64,000 nucleotides of DNA. It comes from CAVSUZ01 sp963791885 (GTDB lineage Bacteria > Pseudomonadota > Alphaproteobacteria > Acetobacterales > Acetobacteraceae). The notes beneath the pieces were generated by a model. That model did no database searches and was not told the DNA's origin. It worked only from the letters and a program-made list of their open reading frames with translations. Below are positions 8,709-16,600 of this stretch, in pieces (positions within the stretch are counted from its first letter, which is position 1; each line of letters starts with the position of its first letter). The stretch lies in NCBI GenBank assembly GCA_963791885.1, contig CAWBUL010000006.1, forward strand, positions 124,001-188,000, written 5' to 3'. The translations under genes were made by a program, and so were the position numbers.

Positions 8709-10271
8709 ATGAAGGCGCACATCGTCGGCGGCGGCTTCGGCGGCCTGGCGGCAGCATTCTTCCTGATCCGCAACGCGGACGTGCCCGGCGACGACATAAC
8801 TATCTACGAAGCCGGCCGCCAAATAGGCGGCGGCCTGTTCCTCACCGGCGATGCGCAGACGGGCTACAACATGCCGGGCTCCGTGTTTGATCGCGAATTC
8901 CGCTGCACCTTCGAGCTATTTCGGTCGATCCCCTCCGCCGAGGATTCCTCCGTGTCCGTCACGGACGCCTTCTTCGCGTTCAACGACCAAAACCCCTTTA
9001 ACGATCGCGCGCACATCCTCGACCGCAACCTCAACATTGTGCACGGCCCGCGCTACGGCCTGACCCTGGCGGACGCCTTCGCCCTCACCCGCGTCTCGCT
9101 GACGCCGGAACCCAGGCTCGACGGACGCCGCGTCAATGAATTCTTCCGCCCCGGCTTCTTCGCCACCGAATTCTGGCTGCTCTGGTCGACGATAATGGGC
9201 ACGCTGCCCCAGAGCAGCGCGACCGAGTTCCGCCGCTACATGAACCGCTTCCTCTACCTGTTCCCGGACCTGTCAACGATGCGGCACGTTCTCCGCACGC
9301 CGGTCAATCAACACCAGGCCTTCATCGAACCCCTTCTCGCCTGGCTGCGCGCCCGCTCTGTCACGATCCGGACCGAAGCCTTCGTCCCCGACCTCGGCTT
9401 CACTGCCTCCGGCCGTCTGACCGTCGACCGGCTCGAGATCGAGCAGCATGGCATTACCAATTCGGTGGCGGTCGAGCACGGCGACATCGTACTCGTCACT
9501 CTTGGCTCGCAGGCCGAGGACCTGTCTGCGGGCACCACCACCGAGCCGCCCCAGCCAAATCGCTCCGAACGCGCCTCCGCGCTCTGGGAGCGGCTTGCCC
9601 GGACCCACGCCGGTTTCGGCAATCCCGCCCGCTTCTTCGGGGCTGACCAGATCTCCGACTCCCGCTGGGTTATTTTTACCGTCACCACCACCGGCACCGA
9701 GTTCATCGAGCACTTCTCAAAGCTGACCAACAGCGAGCCCGGCCTCGGTGGCCTCGTGACGCTCAAGGACTTCAGCTGGCTGTTGACACTGACCATCTTC
9801 CACCAGCCGGAAGTGATCGACCAACCGTCCGGCACTTATCTTTGGTGGGGCTACGGCCTGTATCCCGAGCGCACCGGCGACTTCATCAAGAAGCCGATGA
9901 ATGCTTGCACCGGCACCGAGATCCTGGAGGAAGCCCTGCGTCACCTGCACTTCGACCAGTTGCTCGGCGATGTCATGGCCGATTCGATCTGCATCCCCTG
10001 TGACCTGCCGTACGTCAACAACATCTGGCTTCTGCGCCGGAGTACCGATCGTCCGCCTGTCATGCCCGAGGGCGCAACCAATCTCGGCCTCATCGGTCAA
10101 TACGTTGAACTCCCGCGCGACATCGCCTTCACCATCGAATACTCCGCTCGCACCGCTTGGGAGGCGATCCACCTGCTTCTGAAGCGCGGCCCCTCTCCAC
10201 CCTCTGTCTACCAGGGCCAGTACGACCCGAAAGCCCTCCTCGCCGCCCTGGGAGTATTCCTCGGCTTGTGA
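8709..10271 (+). CDS. ohyA: Oleate hydratase (FAD-dependent fatty acid double-bond hydratase)
   Basis: The 520-residue protein begins with the FAD-binding motif AHIVGGGFGGLAAAFFLI, followed by DITIYEAGRQIGGG and YNMPGSVFDREFRCTFELF. It then shows typical family landmarks: FFATEFWLLWSTIMGTLPQS, RYMNRFLYLFPDLSTM, RTPVNQHQAFIEPLLAWL, GTYLWWGYGLYPERTGDFI, and CIPCDLPYVNNIWLLRRST. Family members add water to the cis-9 double bond of oleate or linoleate to give 10-hydroxy acids, using FAD as a structural cofactor. They are thought to help detoxify host or plant fatty acids. The length is in the family range. It is transcribed alone. Confidence 0.93.
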   Translation: MKAHIVGGGFGGLAAAFFLIRNADVPGDDITIYEAGRQIGGGLFLTGDAQTGYNMPGSVFDREFRCTFELFRSIPSAEDSSVSVTDAFFAFNDQNPFNDRAHILDRNLNIVHGPRYGLTLADAFALTRVSLTPEPRLDGRRVNEFFRPGFFATEFWLLWSTIMGTLPQSSATEFRRYMNRFLYLFPDLSTMRHVLRTPVNQHQAFIEPLLAWLRARSVTIRTEAFVPDLGFTASGRLTVDRLEIEQHGITNSVAVEHGDIVLVTLGSQAEDLSAGTTTEPPQPNRSERASALWERLARTHAGFGNPARFFGADQISDSRWVIFTVTTTGTEFIEHFSKLTNSEPGLGGLVTLKDFSWLLTLTIFHQPEVIDQPSGTYLWWGYGLYPERTGDFIKKPMNACTGTEILEEALRHLHFDQLLGDVMADSICIPCDLPYVNNIWLLRRSTDRPPVMPEGATNLGLIGQYVELPRDIAFTIEYSARTAWEAIHLLLKRGPSPPSVYQGQYDPKALLAALGVFLGL

Positions 10272-10529
10272 GATGGATGCCCGACCGCGACGCCCCGAGA
10301 AGAACCAAGACACCGCTGCCGGGGTCTGCTTAGCGCCCATGGCGGTCATCGAGGTGCACTCGCTTCTTTCCCGAGAGCGGACGTTGTTCCCGCCACGCCG
10401 GGTGCGCAGGTGCCGCCGCTGCGGAGCTTCGCCGTTTGGGTGTCGACCCCGCATTCTGCAGGCTGAAATGCACCGCAACGGCCGCGTTCATCGAGCGTTC
10501 ACAACGAACCAGAAGCGAGGTGTTCCGCC

Positions 10530-10961
10530 ATGAAGTCGAAAGTTGTCAACGACAATCCAAAGACGTACGTCCTGGTTCTCGACAAGGGTGACGAGGCCGT
10601 GAGTACCATCGAGCGCTTCGTGCGAGATAACGCTATCGGCGCAGCGCAGATGACCGCGATCGGGGCCTTCAGCGACGCTATGCTGGGCTTCTTCGACTGG
10701 GAAACCAAGGACTATCGCAAAATTCCGGTGCGGGAGCAGGTCGAGGTTGTGTCCTTGCTCGGCGACGTCGCGCTGGGGCCTGACGGCACGCCGGCACTGC
10801 ATCTGCACGTGGTCGTCAGTCGAGCGGATGGCTTTGCCATGGGTGGACATCTGCTTGAGGCGCATGTGCGGCCGACGCTCGAGGTGGTGCTGACGGAATT
10901 GCCGAAGCATCTCCACAAGCGAAAGGATTCGGAAACCGGGCTTGCGCTCATCGTCACATGA
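10530..10961 (+). CDS. PPC/PCC (DUF296) domain protein
   Basis: The 143 residues form a single PPC domain: TYVLVLDKGDEAVSTIERFV, AAQMTAIGAFSDAMLGFFDW, VVSLLGDVALGPDGTPALHL, HVVVSRADGFAMGGHLLEA, VRPTLEVVLTEL. The histidines in LHLHVVVS and GGHL are those that line the metal or ligand pocket in trimeric bacterial members. Plant homologues carry AT-hook motifs and bind DNA; this bacterial form has none, so a small-molecule or metal-binding role is as likely. GAGG precedes the start. Confidence 0.85.
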   Translation: MKSKVVNDNPKTYVLVLDKGDEAVSTIERFVRDNAIGAAQMTAIGAFSDAMLGFFDWETKDYRKIPVREQVEVVSLLGDVALGPDGTPALHLHVVVSRADGFAMGGHLLEAHVRPTLEVVLTELPKHLHKRKDSETGLALIVT

Positions 10962-11022
10962 CTGCCACCGTGGGAACGTTGTGATGGTCGAAAGTGAGCC
11001 CGCTTTGGCCGTGCGCTCGGGT

Positions 11023-11202
11023 CTAGAAACGCCGATCCCCGGTGCCAGTCAGGATCGCACAGCGAATATCGCGGTCTTCCCACACATCCGCCCAGGCCCC
11101 GCCAATCTCATCGGAGGTCGGCTTGTCGAGGATGTTCGCCTTTTCCGGGTTGTTGAGCGTGATATAGGCCACGCTGTCGCGCTTCTCATATTTTATGGGC
11201 AT
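11023..11202 (-). pseudogene. Enoyl-CoA hydratase, N-terminal fragment
   Basis: From ATG at 11202 the minus strand encodes MPIKYEKRDSVAYITLNNPE, KANILDKPTSDEIGGAWADV and RDIRCAILTGTGDRRF, followed by a stop at 11023. This is the first quarter of a crotonase-fold enoyl-CoA hydratase; the expected C-A-G-x-D oxyanion-hole segment would come next and is absent. AAAGGA lies upstream as a plausible ribosome site, so the gene was once functional. The IS630 element begins about 20 bp upstream of its start codon. Confidence 0.75.
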
Positions 11203-11220
11203 GGGAGATCCTTTCTCTTA

Positions 11221-12389
11221 TACCAAATCCCCCTCACGAAGACTCACGTGGGGGATTCCCCGACGCGGGTGTGATCTGATTCAACCTCGGCGGACCGAAG
11301 GAGGTTTGCCATGGGAAGCCCGATCCCACTGAGATCAGACTACAATGCGGGACAACTGCGGCGTATTGCCCGCGACAGCAAGGATGCCGACCAGGTTCGG
11401 CGGCTGCTGTCACTGGCGCTGATCTACGGCGGAGGCAGCCGGACCGAGGCAGCGCAGGCAGGCGGCGTGGGGCTGCAAGTGGTGCGCGACTGGGTACTGC
11501 GGTTCAATGCGAACGGCCCTGGAGGGCTGATCGACCGCAAGGCTCCAGGACAGCCATCCAGACTTGATGCGAGGCATCGTGCCGCGCTGGCAGCGATGGT
11601 CGAGAACGGCCCGATCCCGGCGGTACACGGCGTCGTCCGCTGGCGCATCATCGATCTCTGCCAATGCTTATGGGACGAATACGGGACCAACGTCTCGAAA
11701 CAGACGCTGAGCCGGGAGCTGCGAGCCATGGGATATCGCAAGCTGTCGGCACGTCCGCGCCATCACGCGCAAGCCGCGGGCGCCATCGAGACGTTCAAAA
11801 AAACTGGCCTGCGACAGTGGAGGCGATCGCGCGCGAGCGGAGCCTCGATCGCAGCGATATAGAGGTGTGGTTCGGCGACGAAGCCAGGATCGGCCAGAAG
11901 AACAAGATCACCCGTCGCTGGGCTCGGCGCGGCACCCGCCCCTCGGCGCCATCAGACCAGCGAACCGCCTCGACCTATATTTTCGGTGCCATCTGCCCGG
12001 CCGAGGGCAAGGCTGTCGGCTTGATCCTGCCCTGGTGCAACACGGCGATGATGAACCTGCATCTGGCGGCGATCTCGGCTGATATCGCTCCAGGCCGCCA
12101 CGCGGCGCTGTTGCTCGACCAGGCGGGCTGGCATCTCTCGCGCCAGCTGTCGGTGCCGGACAACATCACAATTGTTCCACTGCCGCCGAAATGCCCCGAA
12201 CTCAACGCGCAGGAGAACGTCTGGCAGTTCATGCGCGATAACTGGCTCTCCAATCGGGTGTTCGACGACACCGACGCGCTGCTCGATCACTGCTGCGAGG
12301 CGTGGAATAAGCTGGAGGCGCGGCCGTGGGCCATCATGTCGCTCGGATTGCGCGATTGGGCGCATCGGTCGTGTCAGAGGGATTTGGTA
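11221..12389 (+). mobile_element. IS630-family insertion sequence, copy 1
   Basis: The left end TACCAAATCCCCCTCACGA at 11221 and the right end, whose complement reads ATACCAAATCCCTCTGACACG (right edge near 12389), are imperfect terminal inverted repeats. TA steps flank both ends, as expected for IS630, although a clean duplication is not obvious. The element lies between a remnant of a CoA-transferase gene on its right and a remnant of an enoyl-CoA hydratase gene on its left. It is unrelated at sequence level to the IS630 copy in acnA. Confidence 0.75.
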
Positions 12390-12521
12390 TTAGGCGTCAC
12401 GGTTTGGCGCTGCGCAGGCTCAGCCGATTACGCCGTCGCGTTGCAGCCGCGCGATCTCATCGGGTGCCAGGCCGGACATCGTCCCTCATCAGCTTTTTTC
12501 CGCCGATTGGGTGCTAACTAA
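11311..12521 (+). CDS. IS630-family transposase, two overlapping frames joined by -1 frameshift
   Basis: Frame one (11311-11862) gives the winged-helix DNA-binding half: RRLLSLALIYGGGSRTEAAQ, VVRDWVLRFNANGPGGLIDR. Frame two takes over at the A7 run (11797-11803): KNWPATVEAIARERSLDRSD, then the DDE domain with WFGDEARIGQKNK, LLLDQAGWH and PPKCPELNAQENVWQFM. A -1 slip on A-AAA-AAA would fuse the two halves, as known for several IS630 members. The second frame has no stop inside the element and reads beyond its right end to 12521. AGGAGG stands before the ATG. Confidence 0.75.
11797..11803 (+). promoter_or_regulatory. Probable -1 ribosomal frameshift site
   Basis: A run of seven adenines lies exactly where the two halves of the IS630 transposase must be joined. 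Frame one continues only about 20 codons beyond it with unrelated sequence. A secondary mutation inside a once single-frame gene is the alternative. Confidence 0.55.
12420..12479 (-). pseudogene. CaiB/BaiF CoA-transferase, C-terminal stump
   Basis: The minus strand reads MSGLAPDEIARLQRDGVIG and then a stop. This is the characteristic last stretch of class III (CaiB/BaiF) acyl-CoA transferases (L-G-x-x-x-D-E-I-x-x-L-x-x-x-G-V-I). Stops precede it in frame, and the rest of the gene is gone, replaced by the end of the exonuclease gene. With the enoyl-CoA hydratase stump on the other side of the IS, it marks a destroyed acyl-CoA degradation operon. Confidence 0.55.
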
Positions 12522-13316
12522 GACCCAAGCTGGAGCATGATCGCTCGCGTCCGGGGCACCGCGGACATCCCGGTCCACTCCGGCGTCTTGCAATCGATCT
12601 GTCACGTCGGGGCTGAGCAACAGGTGGTCGATGCGTAGTCCAGCGTTCCGCGGCCAACGGTTTCGTATGTAATCCCAGAACGTGTAAACACGCTCATTGG
12701 GGTGCACAGCTCTGATAGCGTCTGTCCAGCCCTGGGCGAGCAGCCGACGGAATGCCGCCCTGGGTGCGGGCTGGATCAACGCATCCCGATCCCACGATTT
12801 GGTCGGATAGATGTCCTCATCGGTCGGCACGACGTTATAGTCGCCCGCCAGGACGACGGGTATCTTTGACGTCAGCAACCCGGCTGCATGAGAAATCAGC
12901 CGTTCGCACCAGGCCATCTTATAGTCGAACTTTGGCCCGGGCTGCGGGTTTCCGTTCGGCAGATAGATACACCCTATGAGGATGCCCCGAACGGCGGCTT
13001 CGATATAGCGGCTCTGGAGATCGCTCGGATCACCCGGAAGCTCTGTCCTGGTCAGGACCGGTTCGGCTCCTCGGACCAGGATGGCGACCCCGTTCCACGT
13101 TTTCTGACCTCGCCATACGGCACCGTATCCGGCGTCCCGGATGGCGGCGACCGGGAAGTCTGTGTCAGTGGATTTGAGCTCCTGCAGGCAGACAACATCC
13201 GGCGAAGCCTCAGCCAGCCAAGTGAGCAGGTTTGGCAGCCGTCGATTGACGTTGTTGATGTTGAAGGTAGCGATTTTGATGGTCTTCGTTCGTTTGCGCG
13301 ACGCTGGCCGTGTCAT
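12489..13316 (-). CDS. xthA: Exodeoxyribonuclease III family protein
   Basis: The 275-residue protein has all the landmarks of the ExoIII/APE AP-endonuclease family: KIATFNINNVNRRLPNLLTW, VVCLQELKSTDTDFP (metal-binding Glu), ILIGCIYLPNGNP, VVLAGDYNVVPTDEDIYP (Asp/Asn pair), RIDHLLLSPDV and SDHAPAWV (catalytic Asp-His). It should cleave abasic sites and digest 3' ends during base-excision repair. Its start overlaps the stop of the alpha/beta hydrolase gene by ATGA, so the two are translated together. Confidence 0.92.
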   Translation of the reverse strand: MTRPASRKRTKTIKIATFNINNVNRRLPNLLTWLAEASPDVVCLQELKSTDTDFPVAAIRDAGYGAVWRGQKTWNGVAILVRGAEPVLTRTELPGDPSDLQSRYIEAAVRGILIGCIYLPNGNPQPGPKFDYKMAWCERLISHAAGLLTSKIPVVLAGDYNVVPTDEDIYPTKSWDRDALIQPAPRAAFRRLLAQGWTDAIRAVHPNERVYTFWDYIRNRWPRNAGLRIDHLLLSPDVTDRLQDAGVDRDVRGAPDASDHAPAWVLVSTQSAEKS

Positions 13317-14014
13317 GGCGGTCGGTGGGCGCTCGAATTGCCGAGCGGGCCGGTCAGCCAGACGGCCATCGCGTCGAGCGCCTCGGACATGACCTGCGCG
13401 TCAGTGCGGCCGGACCGGGCCAGCACGTGGAAGGAGTGATCGGCTCCTTGCAGGAGGTGCAGCGTTGCGAGGTCTCGAAGCCTCTGGACGGCTGGCACCA
13501 GCAATCCGGTGTCAGCCAGCGCGTCGCGGTCACCCTGGAGAAACAGCGTGGGTATCCTGACGTTCGCCAGATGGCGGGCACGCTCCTCGGACGGCTTACC
13601 GGCGGCATGCAGAGGAAACCCAAATGCTACCAGGCCGATCACGCCCGGCAGAGGCCGTTCAGCCTGGGTCTGGGTCGTCATGCGAGCGCCAAACGATTTG
13701 CCGCCCGCGAAAAGCGGCAGGCCAGGTCGCAGAAGACTGGCTTTCTCCACGGCCGATCGAACTGTGGCTTGCGCAATCAGCGGTCTGTCCGGCCTTTTCG
13801 ACCCGGCTTCCATATAGGGGAACTGATACCGGAGGGTCGCGACGTCGCGTTCTCCGAGCGTTGTCGCAACGGCCGCCAAGAAGGGATGGTCCATTCCGGC
13901 TCCGGCACCATGAGCCATTACGAACATTGCGCGAGGCTTCCTTGGGGCGGTCAGGATCGCGGAGACAGTCGAAGTGCCGGGAACGTCAATAGTGAGCTGA
14001 TCAGTCTGCGTCAT
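13313..14014 (-). CDS. Alpha/beta hydrolase (KANL3/Tex30-like dienelactone hydrolase group)
   Basis: From the ATG at 14014 the 233-residue product has the oxyanion segment MFVMAHGAGAGMDHPFLAAV, the nucleophile elbow LFAGGKSFGARMTTQTQ (G-x-S-x-G, with Ser in GKSFG), the acid strand IPTLFLQGDRDALADTGLL and the histidine in LLQGADHSFHVL. The substrate is unknown. The reading frame is also open far upstream, but that part is the shadow of the lytic transglycosylase region. It is co-directional with exonuclease III, overlapping it by 4 bp. Confidence 0.85.
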   Translation of the reverse strand: MTQTDQLTIDVPGTSTVSAILTAPRKPRAMFVMAHGAGAGMDHPFLAAVATTLGERDVATLRYQFPYMEAGSKRPDRPLIAQATVRSAVEKASLLRPGLPLFAGGKSFGARMTTQTQAERPLPGVIGLVAFGFPLHAAGKPSEERARHLANVRIPTLFLQGDRDALADTGLLVPAVQRLRDLATLHLLQGADHSFHVLARSGRTDAQVMSEALDAMAVWLTGPLGNSSAHRPP

Positions 14015-14061
14015 ACTGGGGTGGTCGCTGTAAAGGATTGAGCACCTGTCGCGGGGTCCGT

Positions 14062-14493
14062 TTAGGGCATCCACCTGCGCGGGGCAGTTCGGCCCGCGGC
14101 CGTTGCACCCGGTGAGAGTGCCAGCACCCGCATGGCGTAGGCCTCTCGCCGTCCAGGCGTGTGCGAATGATAGTAGCCGATTGCGGTCACTGCGTCCCCG
14201 TGCGCCTCGTTGAGATAGATGCGCAGGATCGCACCCGCGACCGCAATGTTGAAGCAGTCTTGCCGGATAAGCGCGATCCGTAGCCGACTTTGCGGCAGTC
14301 TCGTTCTGCGCGCGAGTTCCGGTATCCAGGCGGTGTTGACCTGCATGACGCCCAGGTCCTCGGTGCCGTTGCGATTGTATCCGATGCTGCCGGCATGACC
14401 GCTCTCTATGAGGTGGATCGCAGGAAGCGCCTTGGGAGGCAGATGATAGAACGCCGACACAGCCGCCATGCAGGCGAGTAAGGGAGCCGACAT
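14062..14493 (-). CDS. Lytic transglycosylase domain protein
   Basis: The 143-residue SLT-fold protein shows the catalytic glutamate in LPAIHLIESGHAG, then GYNRNGTEDLGVMQVNTAWI, the G-V-M-Q-V/I-N signature of the VirB1/IpgF-like group, and AVAGAILRIYLNEAHGDAVT, AIGYYHSHTPGRREAYA. It would cut peptidoglycan glycan strands locally. An N-terminal hydrophobic stretch (LLACMAAVSAF) may serve as a short export signal. Its start is 2 bp downstream of the stop of the tyrosine-rich lipoprotein gene, so the two form a pair, suggesting work at the cell envelope. Confidence 0.87.
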   Translation of the reverse strand: MSAPLLACMAAVSAFYHLPPKALPAIHLIESGHAGSIGYNRNGTEDLGVMQVNTAWIPELARRTRLPQSRLRIALIRQDCFNIAVAGAILRIYLNEAHGDAVTAIGYYHSHTPGRREAYAMRVLALSPGATAAGRTAPRRWMP

Positions 14494-14495
14494 TC

Positions 14496-15020
14496 TCAGT
14501 ATCCGGCCGGCCAGCGCGGCCAGGGCACGACATAGTAGACGTAATACGGATACTGATATGTGTATTGATACACGTAGGGAGCGGCCGGATAGCGCAGGTC
14601 GTAGCCGGTGAATGCGGGCGGTCCAAATGGCGGTTCGGGATACTGCGGAGCGAATCGTGGTGGATAAGGCGAGCGCAAATAGGACGGCGCGATGGCCACA
14701 TGGACGCCTTTCACTGCATGCAGTCCGGCCTGCGCCAAGACCGGAGCTCGTTGCGCCGAATGAGTGTGCGCCGGCGCTTTCCGGACGTCCGCCAATCTCG
14801 TAGTTTTCTCAGGCCGGCCCGCACGCGTCACCTTGCGGTATTGAGGGGTCGATTGCGGGGTGAGAAAGCGGAGTACGCCATCGAACGGGCTGGTCTGTAC
14901 CGTTGCGGAACCTGCGTGTTCTCCGCGAGCCGCGGAGGTCCTCGCAACCGCGCAGGCGCTCACGAAGGACCAGGCGCACAGGGTCCAAACGGCCGTTGTC
15001 ATTATCATGCGCCGTTGCAT
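14496..15020 (-). CDS. Putative lipoprotein, Pro/Tyr-rich, unknown function
   Basis: The likely start at 15020 gives 174 residues beginning MQRRMIMTTAVWTLCAWSFV, with the lipobox V-S-A-C right after. The C-terminal third is extraordinarily rich in Pro and Tyr (RSPYPPRFAPQYPEPPFGPP, YVYQYTYQYPYYVYYVV), a low-complexity tail that could be an extended surface or wall-contacting segment. No family was recognised. An upstream start at 15071 would add 17 residues before the signal and is less plausible. It is directly followed by the lytic transglycosylase. Confidence 0.6.
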   Translation of the reverse strand: MQRRMIMTTAVWTLCAWSFVSACAVARTSAARGEHAGSATVQTSPFDGVLRFLTPQSTPQYRKVTRAGRPEKTTRLADVRKAPAHTHSAQRAPVLAQAGLHAVKGVHVAIAPSYLRSPYPPRFAPQYPEPPFGPPAFTGYDLRYPAAPYVYQYTYQYPYYVYYVVPWPRWPAGY

Positions 15021-15100
15021 GGATCCGAGGATATCCGATGCGCTGCGCCATTGTCTTCCTGTATCCGCCACCTCGGAACGGAAGCCATACCTCTTACGAA

Positions 15101-15223
15101 ATGCGAATCGCCCGGAAGGACGCCGAGGTGAAGCGGCGCGAGGCCGAGATCAAGGCGCAATTGGCCGCCACCGAAAAAGACAGGCAGGCCATCGACCAGC
15201 AGGTTGTAGAAACGCTTGAGTAA
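15101..15223 (+). CDS. Short coiled-coil peptide, possibly a gene end
   Basis: A plus-strand frame from ATG 15101 to 15223 encodes 40 residues that look like genuine coiled coil: RIARKDAEVKRREAEIKAQL, AATEKDRQAIDQQVVETLE. The frame is open further upstream but overlaps the start of the opposite-strand lipoprotein, where its text degenerates. It could be the last piece of a truncated gene rather than an independent one. No ribosome site was seen. Confidence 0.25.
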   Translation: MRIARKDAEVKRREAEIKAQLAATEKDRQAIDQQVVETLE

Positions 15224-15307
15224 CGACCTTAGTCGGGGTTAGAGATGTTCAGTCCCGGAGTGTGATGGTGCAACTTCATCCCTGAGCCGTCAGGAGGAGG
15301 ATGCCCT

Positions 15308-15524
15308 GTGGCTGTGTTTCGGCGCGGCACCGTGACCCATCATCGGCTTCCAAGAGTGACCCTATCAGATCGGTATTTCGCCGTGCTTCTCAATGGGATA
15401 TGCGCTGTGGGGTAGGGTCACTATTCAAAGCCGATGATGTTCCGGAATGAAGTCGCGAAATGCCCACACTTTCAAGCAGGTAAACCCGAATCAGGCTGGG
15501 TCCCATTTGAGCGCCAATTCACAC
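15308..15524. repeat. Long repeat copy B with a 96-bp inverted-repeat core
   Basis: This block is the inverted counterpart of 2862-3084. Its core at 15341-15436 begins catcggcttccaagagtgac and ends gtcactattcaaagccgatg, again with facing arms. The two copies differ by scattered substitutions and a one-base length change in the core, so the duplication is not very recent. It lies about 300 bp upstream of the second XRE gene. Confidence 0.6.
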
Positions 15525-15727
15525 TTCATCCGCCACCCGCGCTTGCAGTGGCCGACCAACGCGGTCGGCGTGTCATCCAATTTAGGCCGGGACACCGTGC
15601 CTGGCCTAAAGGCTGGCCTTTCGGCGCCCCGCGTGCCGGTTGTTCCCTCTTGCCATACACAACTATAGCGCGATATACTGCTCTACGTTATGGCCGTAGG
15701 TGGTGTATGGTCCGAAGAGGTTCCTCG

Positions 15728-16234
15728 TTGTTACAACCGTCGGCTGCGGCGCATGATTCCGCCGAGGACCGCGCACCAAACCCCATTGATGTGCATGTCG
15801 GCGACCGAATACGGTCACGTCGAGTGCTGCTCGGCCTATCCCAAGGCAATCTGGGTGCCGTGTTGGGGCTGACGTTTCAGCAGGTCCAGAAATATGAGCG
15901 AGGTCTGAATCGCGTCGCCGCATCCCGTCTATTCGAATTGTCCTGCGTCCTCCAGGTGCCCATCAGCTTCTTTTTTGACGGTTTCCCGGGGCCAGAACGG
16001 AGACCCGCGGATCGCTCGGACGGGCTGCTGGAGCCGGTTGCGGCTCACAACTTGGACCATCGGGAGACGCTGGAACTCGTCCGCGCGTACTACCGCATCA
16101 AGGACCACCGCAAGCGGTCGAAGGTGTTTCAGCTGATCGAGGCGATGGGGCCAGGTGAAACGGACGGCGATTCGGATCACACGCGCTTTCAGCACGAGGC
16201 GCGACATACAACCTCCGCGCTCACCTCCCCGTAG
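15728..16234 (+). CDS. XRE-family transcriptional regulator, copy 2
   Basis: The 168-residue paralogue of the gene at 5231 keeps the same helix-turn-helix (VHVGDRIRSRRVLLGLSQGN, LGAVLGLTFQQVQKYERGLN) and the tail HRETLELVRAYYRIKDHRKR. The frame is open back to an ATG at 15434, but that upstream part lies in the repeated block, and alignment with copy 1 sets the start at the TTG at 15728 with GAAGAGG upstream. Similarity continues past the stop to about 16274, where an IS3 fragment begins. Confidence 0.8.
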   Translation: MLQPSAAAHDSAEDRAPNPIDVHVGDRIRSRRVLLGLSQGNLGAVLGLTFQQVQKYERGLNRVAASRLFELSCVLQVPISFFFDGFPGPERRPADRSDGLLEPVAAHNLDHRETLELVRAYYRIKDHRKRSKVFQLIEAMGPGETDGDSDHTRFQHEARHTTSALTSP

Positions 16235-16268
16235 GTTCCCGCGGGCGGGACGAACCGCGCGTCATTGC

Positions 16269-16481
16269 CTTGGCGTCCAACCAGCGCCGGGCGTCCGATG
16301 TGCTGGAGATCGGGTGTTGGAACGGCGAGGCGGTCCGCATCGCTTTCGCGATCGACACCTGTGACCGGGAGATCATCGCTTGACACGCCACCACTGGCGA
16401 GATCAGCGGCAAGATGGTGCGTGATCTGATGCTGGCCTGTATCCGGCGCTGGCGGATGCGGCCGGAGAACATCCAGTTGCT
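16269..16481 (+). pseudogene. IS3-family OrfB fragment with in-frame stop
   Basis: The reading RRASDVLEIGCWNGEAVRIA, FAIDTCDREIIA is the integrase-core start of an IS3-group OrfB. The next codon is TGA (16381-16383) where Trp is expected, after which HATTGEISGKMVRDLMLACI continues in the same frame. The first catalytic Asp (A-I-D-T-C-D-R) is present, but the fragment is nonsense-mutated and ends at about 16481. Confidence 0.75.
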
Positions 16482-16600
16482 CACCAAAAAGTTGCCTGCT
16501 TGTCCGATCGCGATGGAGGCCTGCTGTGGCGCCCACCAATCGCGGTCGGCTTCTGCTCGCGCAAGGACACCAGGTTCGGCTGATGTCGGCGGAGTATGTT
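16482..16600 (+). pseudogene. IS110-family transposase fragment, frameshifted
   Basis: KLPACPIAMEACCGAH followed, one frame over, by GRLLLAQGHQVRLMSAEYV reconstructs the E-A-C-x-G-A-H region of the RuvC-like domain of IS110 transposases. The frameshift near 16540 and the short length show it is a remnant. It is fused directly to the IS3 fragment upstream. Confidence 0.65.

Noticed and set aside
13313..14701. Extended 462-residue reading of the alpha/beta hydrolase
   Set aside because: The part before 14014 overlaps the lytic transglycosylase in another frame and has no protein-like text; the start at 14014 fits the family.
15434..15727. N-terminal extension of the second XRE regulator
   Set aside because: Copy 1 lacks it, the text is from the repeated block, and the TTG at 15728 aligns with copy 1 and has a ribosome site.
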